Source of the DNA: Larix kaempferi
Lineage: Eukaryota; Streptophyta; Pinopsida; Pinales; Pinaceae
Length of the DNA: 64,000 nucleotides
Reading direction: 5' to 3'
Assembly (NCBI GenBank): GCA_027924585.1
Contig: BSBM01000370.1
Location: forward strand, 26,035,501-26,099,500
The notes under the pieces are model-generated. The model was not told where the DNA came from and did no database searches. It worked only from the letters and a program-made list of their open reading frames with translations. How positions within the stretch are numbered: position 1 is the first letter of the stretch; each line of letters starts with the position of its first letter. Shown here piece after piece: positions 53,986 through 64,000 of the stretch. The translations under genes and the position numbers were made by a program.

Positions 53986-55471
53986 AATTTTATCTTGGAC
54001 GGTTAGGTGAATGCATGAGGTGAGTACATAATCGGAAGCATAATGCAAGTCCTAGCTACATGCATGAAATATATTTTATTTCAATGAATTCTAGCTATGG
54101 GAAGGAGAAATCTTTTTCTCTCCGACGAGATTGCCAAAACAACACAATGCAACAGTTCCCAATTCAAACAAACTTGACTATAAAAGTGTTCTTTTCCTTT
54201 TTCAACGAAACAAAAAAAATCACAACACTACTCACCAAATCACAACATTTTTCCTTTTCTTTTTCTTTTCAAAGCAAAATGACACTAGGTAATGAAAAGA
54301 GAGGATTCTGAGACGGAATATGCAAGTTTTTCAGTTTCACTTTCAATGGCCTAAAAGCAATGAAAAATAAAAAATGCACCTATCTTTCCCCAGCATGGAA
54401 ATACTTTCACAAAATTGGAAGTGTAGCTTGAGTCTTTCAAGAAGATGAGTGATTCATATTTCAAGAAAAACACAAATGATCATACATTCATTCAATTTTC
54501 CAAAAGATTGGTAAACGAAACATTCCAATGCAAGAACATTTTTCGTTCAAAAACACTCAAGAAATGATGGGAAAGTAGCACTTTTTAACTTTTCGAAAGA
54601 TGCATCAAAGAATAAACTTGATAACAATTGAGCTTTCATATCTAAATGAACTAAAATAAAACACTACTCGCAACACTCGGTGCACTCAGAAAACTCAAGA
54701 AAAGACAAGCACTCAATCAAGCTGAAAGATACACTTAACCCAAAATCAAGTAGTAGCAAGCAAACCAAGCAAGAAAAGCTCAAAAGATAATGTAAACGAG
54801 GTCTGGAAGCTGATCTAATGTAATGATCAGATTAGGAATGGAAGTAAGGGAATGCAATGGTGAGCGGATGAAGGTGGAGGAGACAAGAGTACCCACCACT
54901 ACCGGTCCTCAGACTTGTCCAAAATGGAACCCAAAATCAATCCAAAAAAAAACCAAACACTCAATACATGAATCAAGGAATGGGATCTCTGGCTGGATCT
55001 TGCAGTACAGAGGGATTTCATACAGCAATCCAAAGTTCAGACTGACAAATGGAGAGGGGATGCATGCATGCCAAATTTTGACAAATCGGTGCACTCTGTG
55101 CTTGTACACAGTGCGACGTCGCAGTTTACCAATGTGGGAAGTGCAACAACGTCGCAGTATACCAATGAAAATGGTGCGACGAGTGACTAACATGTAAAGA
55201 ACATAGGCCAGAAATGACACAGTGTCGCTTTGTTTCTACTAACCAGGTGCGACGAGCGAGATCTAAGTCCAAAAATGAATTAGATCTCCAAGCAATGAAG
55301 TATGGAATGGTTTGGAAATGAGTAGTATAAACTCAGAGGAAGCAGATCAGAGTCTTCAAGATTAAGATCTGATAGTGAAATCAACTTACGAAGCAAATGA
55401 CAAATGGAAGGCTTGTTTCAAGCAATCAACTAAAAATGACTCTCAGGCAATTACAGAATCAGACATGCATA
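53986..55471. other. G1 leader, no gene seen
   Basis: A-rich noncoding leader. A perfect TGCGACGTCGCA is at 55112-55123, followed by related gtgcaacaacgtcgcag and gtgcgacgagtg motifs. Plus ORFs at 54060-54311 and 54823-55197 lack domains. Confidence 0.55.
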
Positions 55472-55495
55472 ATTCCCCAGTATGGCCTCCAGATT
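55472..55495 (-). other. G1 primer binding site region
   Basis: Next to the 5' LTR the minus strand reads TCTGGAGGCCATACTGGGG. It corresponds to TTTGGCGACCATACTGGGG in element D, allowing for decay. Confidence 0.65.
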
Positions 55496-56395
55496 TGTTT
55501 ATCGGACAATACACTCGAGCAGACACGAGCAGGATCTCCCTAGCTCATTGTGAGTCTAGAAAAAATAAGACAGGCTACGAATGCATTTCCTGGATCTACT
55601 TAAGGATCGAGTACTAGATGTCTTACCTTTCACTTCGCTATCCTTTCTCCTGAATGTTGCTCCATGTCTCATGGTCGTCAGATCCAAGTTGCAAGACCTG
55701 TCAAGAAAAGAAAAAAGAGAAACAAGTAAAGGAAATCTATACAATAAGAGATCTAAGTGAACAGTTAAGCAGGTAAACTACTCAATATCATTACACATAT
55801 GAACAATATTGGTGGAAAGCATTTGTATTACTATAAAAATAGGGAAGTACATAGCAGAGATATAGAACTACAACCGAGGCTTAACTCTGCAGCCCTTCTC
55901 TAACAAATCCATTTTCCATTTCCTCCTAAGGAAGCTTGAGTCTCTCAAGGATGAGTAGAGATCTCTCAAGAGTGATTTCACCAGCATGTAGACACCATAG
56001 ACTTCCTCCCTTTGGAGAGGGGTAGAGATTCTCTTATATAGGACTAAGTGGATAGGGTATGGATAGGATAGGCTGAGATATGGTAGGAGAGAGATAGGGA
56101 ATCCTCCCAAGGTGTTAGGAATCGAGTACCAACTCCCCTAGAGGTTAGGGACAAGGCCCCAAGTCAACAAGTTTCGAGAACAACCTCGAAGAAGCTATTT
56201 TTTCCCATTAACTGACTTCGTCGCACCCTGCAATGAAGCAAGCTGCGACGTCGCATGTTGCATGATTGCAACCTGCGAGGAACTCTCAAAATATGGTACA
56301 ACTGGGTACAAATCCTCCCAGTTTAATTACTCAATCAAGATATCTTCAGGGGTGTATACACTGAATCTCATGATGGGTAGATTTTGGGTGTAACA
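55496..56395 (-). repeat. G1 5' LTR (900 bp)
   Basis: Pairs with 21830-22729. It has a perfect TGCGACGTCGCA palindrome at 56244-56255. Confidence 0.9.
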
Positions 56396-56396
56396 A

Positions 56397-56424
56397 TGGT
56401 CCGAGAATAATATAATCTGATCAC
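56397..56424. repeat. 28 bp repeat flanking G1, right copy
   Basis: Identical to 21798-21825 over 28 bases, 1 bp outside the G1 LTR. Confidence 0.9.
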
Positions 56425-57688
56425 AAAATCTAACAAATCTTCTGAGTATAATATGATATGATAGATAATTAAAGTTAACACATATTGACCATGTAGATAA
56501 GAAAAGAGATAAAGATCAGATGTTATAAGATATGAGAGAATTTGAATTGCACATAAAATAATTAATTAAGAGAGAATTCAAATTGTTAAACTTCAGTAAA
56601 TTAAATGAGAACTCGAATTGATCACTACATTGATGTTAACAAGAAAGAACCAGTTAAAGAGATTTAACTAAGTGATAACAAAGAAGATCTAGGTAACTAA
56701 TTCCTATTGCATGAGAACACTTATGTTAAACTAAAAGACGACACTTATGTTAAACTAAAAAACGACACTTGAGTTGCGACACTTGCATGATGAAACTTAA
56801 GTTAGCCACCTAACTAAGTGGGCAAGCTTTCATTTAAGGGGAAAGTTCATCCTAAGACTTAGTTCAGTGAGTTAATGCACTGCATGAGAAGTGGGTGCTC
56901 TTCTTCATGCAAGATCGAAAGATCCATATGGAGGGCGAGTTCATCATGAAGTCAGAAGATAAAAATATAAGTCGATGCATGTGAAAAATGTATAAATATG
57001 TTATATAGGATTGATGAATTAAATGTGAAGCGAATTCTCTTCTCCCTTGAAGGAAAGTCGCTTCTCTTTGTGCAGGATATTATTCAGAGTCACTCTACTT
57101 AATCTTTCTCTTGCTCTATAATTGCACTGGAGGTGCTTGGTGTAAAAGAAATTCTCTGCTATCTATCAATATACTATGAATATTTTATGGGGATTTTCAT
57201 CCTCATTTATTTGAGGGTTTTCCCTAGGGTACATCTTGTGTTATGGTTGAATGTTTCATGTGATTGGATGGTTCATTGATTCAAGTATTCACTATTTCCG
57301 CACTTAAAGTTTTAAAGTTCAAAGCTCATCATATTTGCACAAAATTTAACACACTACCCACTTGATAGAGGTTGCAACAAAATGATTAACCTTACATTTG
57401 TCCATTTTGACAGGCATTATTTTACATAGAGTCCATTTGGAACCAATCCCATAATTTTCCATCAATAATTCAAGAGAAGTCTACCTATCCTCTAGAAAAA
57501 TGTTTGACCAAAATTGTATTACCCACTCACTTCAATCCATGTTATTGAAATATTTGTTTGAAAGATAGAATTAGAATTGCACCCTCTAAACAAGTTTTTA
57601 TCATTAATGTTCTATTACTAAGAGAAACATTTTCATTTCCCTACTACTTATGAACAACACCATTATTTTTCCTCTAGGTGTGCTTAAA

Positions 57689-57719
<31 letters not shown>

Positions 57720-57742
57720 ATGTGATAGTTCTTAACAACCAT
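56425..57742. other. AT-rich DNA, possible old copia LTR remnant
   Basis: No gene seen. The segment 56725-57349 has a doubled tgttaaacta-aa-acgacactt start, a TATAAATATG near 56990, and a caaaatttaaca end like copia LTRs, but no clean target duplication. The region 57400-57690 looks like old mixed repeat sequence. Confidence 0.35.
57692..57719. repeat. (TG)n microsatellite
   Basis: About 14 TG dinucleotides, 24 bp upstream of the LTR of D. Confidence 0.95.
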
Positions 57743-58722
57743 TGTTACAAAAAAATGTCGTCATCATGAGTCATGTGTCATCTGCATTCCCTGATCCCTA
57801 AAGTCCATGAGCTAAAGCATTGAAAGAGAAGTTGTTGTATTTCCCTTTTACATTTTGTTGTTACTCCGACGCGCTCTACTGTACAACAAGGTGCATTAGA
57901 TTCAAGGTGACGCTCTCTGCAACTTAGCAGAATTCTTTGGTGACACAATGTGATCTTGTACAAGGTGCGTTGATCACTCCCTGGCACGTGTTTACCTTTT
58001 GTAAGGTGCGTCACACTTGGTTAAAATGGAAAAAGAGAAGCTTCGAGCGACTTCTCGAAGCTTGGATGGTGTGGAGACTTATCCCTACTTACCTGGAAAG
58101 GTGGCATTCGATCCCCTTACCTAGTGGGATGATCCCTTAAGCCTCTCCCTAAATCCTCAACCTCTCTTATCCCTTTAGATCTATATATATGAACCCCCTC
58201 TCCATTGTTAAAGGAGGAAGGATAGAGTATCTTTATGCTGGTGGAATTTCTCTAGGTGATCCTCTTCATCCACTAGGAGGCTAAGCATTTGATCTTGGAG
58301 GCTAGTATTGTTGGAAGGAGGTTATGACGTCAAAGCATCAGTCGTAACATATCTCCCTTTGTACTTCTTACTATTACATTTAATACAATTTCTTTCCATA
58401 AAATTTATTGTGTTAATGATGTTTAGGATTTACTTTGTTGACTGTTAATCTAGATCAATTCACATCCATGAGCTTTTATTACTTGTTTGTTTCCACATGT
58501 CTTGTCTCGTTTTGCAGCTAAAGATATGAAGATCGAGACTTGGAGCTTGGAGCAACAAGGAGAAAGGAACTGCACACTTGAGGTAAGCCATCTCTTTTAT
58601 ATGTTTTGCATTTCAATTGATATAGGAAAGATATTTGTGTTATGTACTCATTTGTTCTAGATCTAAACCATTTAGACTAGGGAGATCTATTTGAGTCCTC
58701 TCATACAGATTGTTTGTAAACA
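57743..58722 (+). repeat. D 5' LTR (980 bp)
   Basis: Starts TGTTACAAAAAAATGTCGTCATC, like the minus-strand starts of B and G1 LTRs (TGTTACACC...). It ends TTTGTAAACA before the PBS. The other LTR is outside the window. The decayed motif series ggtgcgtt/ggtgcgtc at 57890-58015 corresponds to the TGCGACG cluster of relatives. Confidence 0.75.
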
Positions 58723-58724
58723 AA

Positions 58725-58744
58725 TTTGGCGACCATACTGGGGA
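58725..58744 (+). other. D primer binding site
   Basis: TTTGGCGACCATACTGGGGA starts two bases after the LTR. The TGG start fits pairing to a tRNA CCA end. The tRNA is not assigned. Confidence 0.7.
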
Positions 58745-60229
58745 TAGTAGTCCATGTTTTTTATTTCATTACATTTTGGTTTCTTTGATTTCTTTCCAGT
58801 TATCCTCTAGCCTCGAAGTTGCTTTTTCTTTATGGATCTGACTATCAAAGAGTCTCTGGGCTATCCAGACTCTATTTGGGATCTTTATTGGGCCTTCTAC
58901 CTTTTTAATTCTTAGATAATTTTTTTTTTTTTTTGCTTAGATCCTTCCCAACGCACCTGGGCATTTCATCACCCGCATCACTGTAATTCTGATGCACTTA
59001 GCCTGTTTATAGATTGTGTCACTAACACTCTTTGTCAGTTTGCAATCTGCGTCACTGACTTGATTACCCAGTGTGCAGAGTGCATCATTGGGTCTCCCAA
59101 CTTTTTGGTGCACCCTTGTAGGGTGCGTTGCCCTTCATTACTTTGCACCCAGTGTTAAAAATTATCAAAGTTGGTTTTTGGCTTAGTTTTTGAGTTATGC
59201 GTGTTTTCATTCACTGTTACAGAACCTCCTAGACCCAACATACGTCATCCTTGGCTTGTTTTTGAAGTTTGAGTATTGATTTGAGTCCTAGCTAGTCAAG
59301 CGGGTGCATCCCTCGTTGTGGGAAATTTCAATTCCCCACGACCACACTCAGTATTGTGACTCCTTATCAGTCCATCTGATCCATTCGATATGACTTCTAA
59401 GCCCTCTGACATTTGATTGTTGTCATTTTGCTCAATTTTGTGTGTTTTTTAGATTTTGGGTGACTATTTTTCTTTGAGAGTTTCCAATCAATCAAGTTTT
59501 GTAGTAGGATATTATCTGATTTTCTGAATACAAGTTTGGAAAGTGGCATCATTATCACATCTATTGAGTGCATTTGATTAGAAAATCAAAGTTGTTCATT
59601 ATATTCATTTCAAGCTTGTTTCTTGGAATTGTTGTAGAGAACTTTCATGCTTTGGAACAAGTGTTAAAAATTCTTTGAAAAGTTTAGAATATTATTATTG
59701 GCTTGCATTTTCTTGGTTGTGAAAAATTTATTCATCATTTCCTTGAAAATTCTAAGTACATTTGAACTTTTGCAAAGCATTCCAAAAGATAGTGAAAATT
59801 CTCGCATTTTTTTATTTTCTTCCCACTTTTTGATCATTATTTTGGGAAATAGGAGTTATTGCATTCAAAAGGAAATTCTTCTTTTCATTTTTTCGTAGAT
59901 TCATTTAACTTGAAAAGAGAAAAAAGAAGAAACATTTGGATTTGGTGTATTATTCATTTTTGTTGTATTAATGAAAGCCTACTTTCGATTCTTTTTGGTT
60001 GATTTTGAAAGAATAGAGGTACTTGTTCTTTTCATTATCAGAAACAAAGAAGATTTCTCCTTACCTTAGCTAGTTTTCATCGAAAAGAAAAATAAAATAT
60101 TTGCATTTGCATGTAGTTAAGATTTGCATCTTTTTAAATTCCAGTCTACACGTCATGCATTCACTTAACCGTCAAAATAAAATTTAATGGTAGCATTAGG
60201 TTAAAACTGTATAGAAAATTGTGTGTTAA
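58745..60229. other. D leader, no gene seen
   Basis: T-rich noncoding sequence. A diverged run of tgcgtcac/gtgcgttg-like motifs at 58960-59140 corresponds to the TGCGACG cluster in G1 and B leaders. Confidence 0.55.
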
Positions 60230-60670
60230 TTTACAGACATGTTCCAACGTCTTTAAGCTTGGCAGCTGTCAGTATTTTTTTGCACTGTATATCGAACGAA
60301 CTTTCACGTTCCTTCGGGTATATAGAAAGGTACTTCACGTACTCGATAGCATATCAGAAGGATCCTATTGTGCGGTTGTGCATTAGACATCATCACTACG
60401 GATTTGAGCTCCCGTGTACCTTTTTTTATTATCAGGATACCCTACTAGGATTCCTATAACCATTCGAGTTAACCTATTGGCCGTCTTGGCATTGCAATAC
60501 ACCGAGAACAACACTCAGGGAGCTACTATGCATGTGCTATTAGGTAGTCGGATTATACAGTCCTAATCCTCCAAGGTTAGTGCTCTGAGAGATTGGGCCA
60601 AGTATAACTGTTGGACCTTGTGGTATATCACGAGTTGCGACTCCTTGATAATCCCGTGAGGTTCCAGACC
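60230..60670 (+). other. Conserved leader module of D
   Basis: In plus orientation the same module as 36185-36650 and 53445-53985. It keeps the cgtactcg-atag, gtgcattaga, ggccgtcttggcattgcaatacaccgagaac and atcccgtgaggttcca landmarks. Confidence 0.7.
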
Positions 60671-60788
60671 ATTGAATACACACCTACCACATAAGTTTGC
60701 TTCCGTCTTTAGCTTGTGTAGATTTTGGACTATATTTTTTTTTCTTTTTGTATATAAAACCCTTAGGAGAAATTTTGGTTCAGTCATT

Positions 60789-63700
60789 ATGGTTGATCAA
60801 CCTTTAAGAAGATCCCGTAGGATTTTAAACTTACCACCTGAATATCCCCTTAATTAGGAGGAGAAATCAGGAGCAACTATGGATCAACCTAACACATCTG
60901 TGTTACATGAAGAAGATACTTCTACCATGGAGTCGAGAATGAACTATTCACCTCCCACAAATCCACCTATCACTGATCCTATGGGTCCGTTGATTGTGGA
61001 ACAACTTGCTTCACACGACACATATTTTCATCATTCGATGGAAGGACATCCTAGAGTCACAAATTGGATTTTTAGTTGACCCCAGGATGACCTGGTATCA
61101 ATAACTTTTGGTCCAACTACATCATTTTGGGACACTTCTTTAGGGCATCATGTTTCCGATTTTGAGTCACTTATGATGGTGGAAACTCAATTTCATAGGC
61201 TTCCTCCGTGGATTCCCAATGACGTCTTTCTTGCACCTATTTATGAGACTATCGATCATTTAGGAACGTTCTGTAATGAAATTAGACGACAGAGTTTCCC
61301 ACCTAGGCCTAATTCGGAAGTGTTAGCTATTGAAAAACATTCCCCTATCTATTCTCTATCTTTTTCTTCACCAAGAACATCTACACCTACCTTGACCACT
61401 TATGAACAAGGTCAACCATCGTTCCTGACAAGTACACCTCAGAGTCAGGCGACTGGTTCAACACCTCATCTGACCCCAACTACTGGAGGGAAACCTTCAA
61501 CTACTATTAACCATGTTACTAGAACATTACCTCCACCACCCCCACCTCAAAATTCGAGGGGAGATTATCAACTACCTGTTAGTCTACAGTCAAGTGGAGA
61601 TCATCCTTTAGTTAGTAGTCAATAATTAGTTACGGGTCAACCTATGATTAATGATCAACATTTGGTTACTGGACACACTCCTACAAGTGGAAAATCCTCA
61701 TCTGGGGGGAAACCCCTAGCTAGTGGACCAAATCTAACTGGGGGTATCACCCAGTTAGTGGATAGAACGTGAGTGGAGGAAATGCTTCACATTTGAACTA
61801 TAGTATGGTTGGCTTTTCTCTCCCAACCATGGGACAACCTACATGGACACATCACACGGGGGGGGCATCTATTTGGACTCAACCCCCATGGGGGCATATC
61901 TATTCGGGCCATCATAATACTTTTATAGGACAAAATTACCCAAGAAACCTATTTCCTAGATTACCCTATCCTGGAAACATGAACACCCCATGGGGGAACC
62001 ATAATGTTCCACCGCATGGAACCCAACCGATGGACCACCCCCACCACCTCCACCAGCTATCCCGCCACCTCCCCCACCATCCAGTCCACCACCACCACCT
62101 TATTCTAGAGGAGGAGGACCCCCGCATTCTGGCAGAGGACCCCAACTTTTGGCGAAGGAACACCTTATTTTGGAGGAGGAGGACCCCCACTTTTTAGTGG
62201 AGGACCACCTTATTTTGGAGGAGGAGGACCCCCACCTTATGGCGGAGTACCACCTTATTATGGAGGAGGAGGAACTCCACCTTCTGGTGGAGGACCACCT
62301 TATTTTGGAAGAGGAGGACCCCCACCTTCTAGTGGAGGACCACCTTATTATGGAGGAGGAGGACCCCCACCTTCTAGTGGAGTAACACCTTATTCTGGAG
62401 GAGGACGAACCCCTTCAGGTCCACCTCCCAATCCAGTAGGCCCACCCCCATATGGCCAATTTCCTATGGGAATATCCTACGATCAATCCATCCACGGTCC
62501 TACTGGTTTACCGATTCCTTATCAATATTACTAGTATCCACAACCAAACCAACAATTACCATTTCTTGCTACACTTGATCTTCCAGATCTATCACGTTTA
62601 ACTAATGATCCCATTCATCATGGAATAAATTAGACTATGATTCTTGTGAAGTTACCATCAGATATTCCGAAGTTTGACGGAAAACCTGATGAGGACCCTA
62701 AGAACCACGTTATGACTTATCATTTGTGGTGTTCATCCAATTCCTTAATGGATGATTCCATCTGTTTAAGGTTATTTCAAAGAACCCTCACTGTTACTTT
62801 CGCAAAGTGGTACATTGAGTTGCCACCACATTCCTTTCCTAACTTTTGATCTTTGGCTATGTCATTTTTTACTCACTTTCAGCTACCGATCTGCTATGAA
62901 GCTGACACAGATATTTTAACTTCTCTCCATCAAAGTACATACACTCTCATTTATGATCATATTCATGAGTGGAGGAGACGACGTCTTATTAAAGCCCCCA
63001 TTCCGTATCAACTCCTTGCATATTGGTTCACGAAGTCACTGTTGCCTATCATAGCTAATTAAGACGTAGCTATGGGTGGGGTTGTTACGGAAGAACAAGA
63101 TATATCTTGTGTTAAGCTTTTATACTTTATTTATGCCCAATATGGAACCTTATATGATATCATTCTTGATCCCCCCCACCCTACATATGATCCAACAAAA
63201 CCACCTACAGGACCTCATGCCGATGGCATCATTGGTTCCGTTCATACCCAACCTTCTACATAATCCGGTGGATCACAAAGTCATCATAGCTTGACCCCAC
63301 CAGCAATATAGGCTAGAAATAACACCAAACAATCACCCAACCCTATTTCCACTAAGGAAGTGAATTCAGTTCAATCTGCTTCAACTCAAAAATCCAATGG
63401 TAAAAAGAAGAACAAAGGTAAATCTAAAATTTTTTCTAACCAGAAGGAGCCAAGACACAATCACAATAAACAAAAGCGGAAGGTAAAATATCATTTTTTA
63501 TTGTGCGGTGATGATCACTTCACCAAAGAATGCCCACATCGAGAGGAAGTGCAAAATTTACTTAAAGGGAAACCCACACCTGCAGTCTTAACTGATCCCT
63601 TCCCCACACAACAACAACAAATGATTGTGCAACAACCATCTCCTTCTCAAGGAGAACCGTCCACCACCGCTCATGTTCTCATGATGCAGATCGAAACAAT

Positions 63701-63990
63701 CAACTTAAATACTCGATCATGATCATATGACTCTCCTTCTACAAAGGAATCTAACAGAGGTAATCCTGAAAAATACCCCACGTCTACATCTAGCATTCCT
63801 TCACCTCATGGTCCCGTCGTCATATAGAAACCTTTACTGGATTCAGTATTGCGTCCACCCAAGAGCATGATTTGAAAATCCATTTTCAATCCAAATGCTC
63901 GAGCTGCTCAAAACTATAATATAGTAGAGGATTTAGCGCAAGATCCTTGTGCTATGTCGATGCTAGAACAAAACTATCCCATTCAGCGTA
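60789..63990 (+). pseudogene. D Gag pseudogene
   Basis: Starts ATG 60789 (MVDQPLRRSRRILNLPPEYPLN), then a TAG. Later blocks in the same Gag are PPPPPPQNSRGDYQLP, a Gly/Pro tract built of about 63 bp units at 62105-62400 (PSSGGPPYYGGGG), LATLDLPDLSRLTNDP, IPKFDGKPDEDPKNHVMTYH, RLFQRTLTVTFAKWYIELPP, IYDHIHEWRRRRLI, FLLCGDDHFTKECP and FNPNARAAQNYNIVEDLAQ. The zinc knuckle has lost its first Cys (FLLC). More than ten in-frame stops and some frameshifts break it. Homologous to G1 Gag throughout; the alignment of both shows where each copy decayed. Confidence 0.85.
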
Positions 63991-64000
63991 AGACCCTGTT

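Larger units (their letters stand above)
21830..56395 (-). mobile_element. Ty3/gypsy element G1 (Tat-like), host of nested insertions
   Basis: Two direct repeats of exactly 900 bp bound a 34.6 kb span that is about 15.5 kb after removing nested elements B and C1. In minus orientation the LTR starts TGTTACACC and ends in ACA, with a PBS-like segment next to the right LTR (55472-55495) and a G6-containing polypurine tract next to the left LTR. Sense order: leader, Gag (Pro/Gly-rich, core, zinc knuckle), protease, RT, RNase H, integrase, an additional RNase H, then an antisense plant-mobile-domain ORF and a long spacer. Large size, an extra RNase H and antisense ORFs point to the Tat/Ogre branch; that placement is inference. 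LTRs differ at roughly 6-7 percent of positions by eye, so the insertion is old, and every ORF has stops or frameshifts. Confidence 0.88.
57743..64000 (+). mobile_element. 5' part of Ty3/gypsy element D (G1-like), runs off the window
   Basis: In plus orientation: LTR 57743-58722, PBS, a 2 kb leader with the conserved module, and a Gag homologous to that of G1 with many stops. Pol would lie beyond the right edge. The 5 bp left of the LTR is ACCAT; the other side is not visible, so the target duplication cannot be checked. Confidence 0.85.

Noticed and set aside
21830-56395. Endogenous plant pararetrovirus
   Set aside because: Integrase, LTRs, polypurine tract and Gag core are those of Ty3/gypsy, and no movement protein is seen.
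62149-62385. Plus-strand Glu/His-rich repeat ORF (LILEEEDPHLL)
   Set aside because: It is the alternative frame of the Gag Pro/Gly-rich repeat of element D.

Overview
The window looks like a stretch of a large, transposon-rich plant nuclear genome. A gymnosperm is my best guess, but this is inference. The signs are dense nested LTR retrotransposons, tRNA-iMet type primer binding sites, LINE-type RNase H fragments, a spliced gene with GT-AG introns, an L-type lectin receptor kinase fragment, and an antisense plant-mobile-domain ORF inside a Ty3/gypsy element. I saw no bacterial genes, tRNA or rRNA genes, organellar genes or CRISPR array.

Layout, 1-21.8 kb. R1 (230-3621, minus) is a complete 3.4 kb non-autonomous LTR element with 279 bp LTRs, PBS, polypurine tract and a TGTAC target duplication. 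It encodes only a decayed coiled-coil protein and splits a host reading frame. From 6873 to 10529 (plus) lies the one convincing host-like gene: a basic protein of about 500 residues whose C-terminal part is a series of tandemly duplicated, phase 0-0 exons separated by introns of about 120 bp. Next come two LINE-type RNase H pseudogenes (11.4-12.1 and 16.2-17.0 kb), a coiled-coil ORF (17.0-17.7 kb), the 3' end of a decayed Ty1/copia element (14.7-15.9 kb, minus) and a receptor-kinase fragment (20.0-20.3 kb, minus), separated by AT-rich DNA.

Layout, 21.8-56.4 kb. This is one nest. The host, G1 (21830-56395, minus), is a Ty3/gypsy element of about 15.5 kb once insertions are discounted, with two 900 bp LTRs. 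In its sense direction it reads Gag (Pro/Gly-rich, then core, then zinc knuckle), protease, RT, RNase H, integrase, an extra RNase H, an antisense plant-mobile-domain ORF, and the 3' LTR. Its integrase is interrupted by B (28217-39945, minus, TSD AGCCA), a non-autonomous relative with two 1014 bp LTRs that keeps only a Gag remnant and a protease. B in turn carries a 2 kb solo LTR (34104-36129, TSD TCTAA) and a copia solo LTR (39227-39831, TSD ACTTG). The Gag of G1 is interrupted by a young Ty1/copia element, C1 (44331-51690, plus, TSD GTTGT). C1 has nearly identical LTRs but lacks Gag, integrase and most of RT.

Layout, 56.4-64 kb. After an AT-rich gap comes the 5' part of another G1-like element, D (57743 to beyond the window, plus): a 980 bp LTR, PBS, long leader and a Gag with many stops.

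How the parts relate. G1, B and D share LTR features and a leader module of about 450 bp upstream of Gag. B and C1 lack the enzymes for their own transposition and must have been copied by relatives. Many in-frame stops in the decayed ORFs are TAG or TAA where Gln is expected, as C-to-T decay of methylated DNA would give. The points most worth following up are the tandem-exon gene, the antisense plant-mobile-domain ORF with the extra RNase H downstream of integrase, the 28 bp repeats flanking G1, and the shared TGCGACGTCGCA palindrome in LTRs and leaders.
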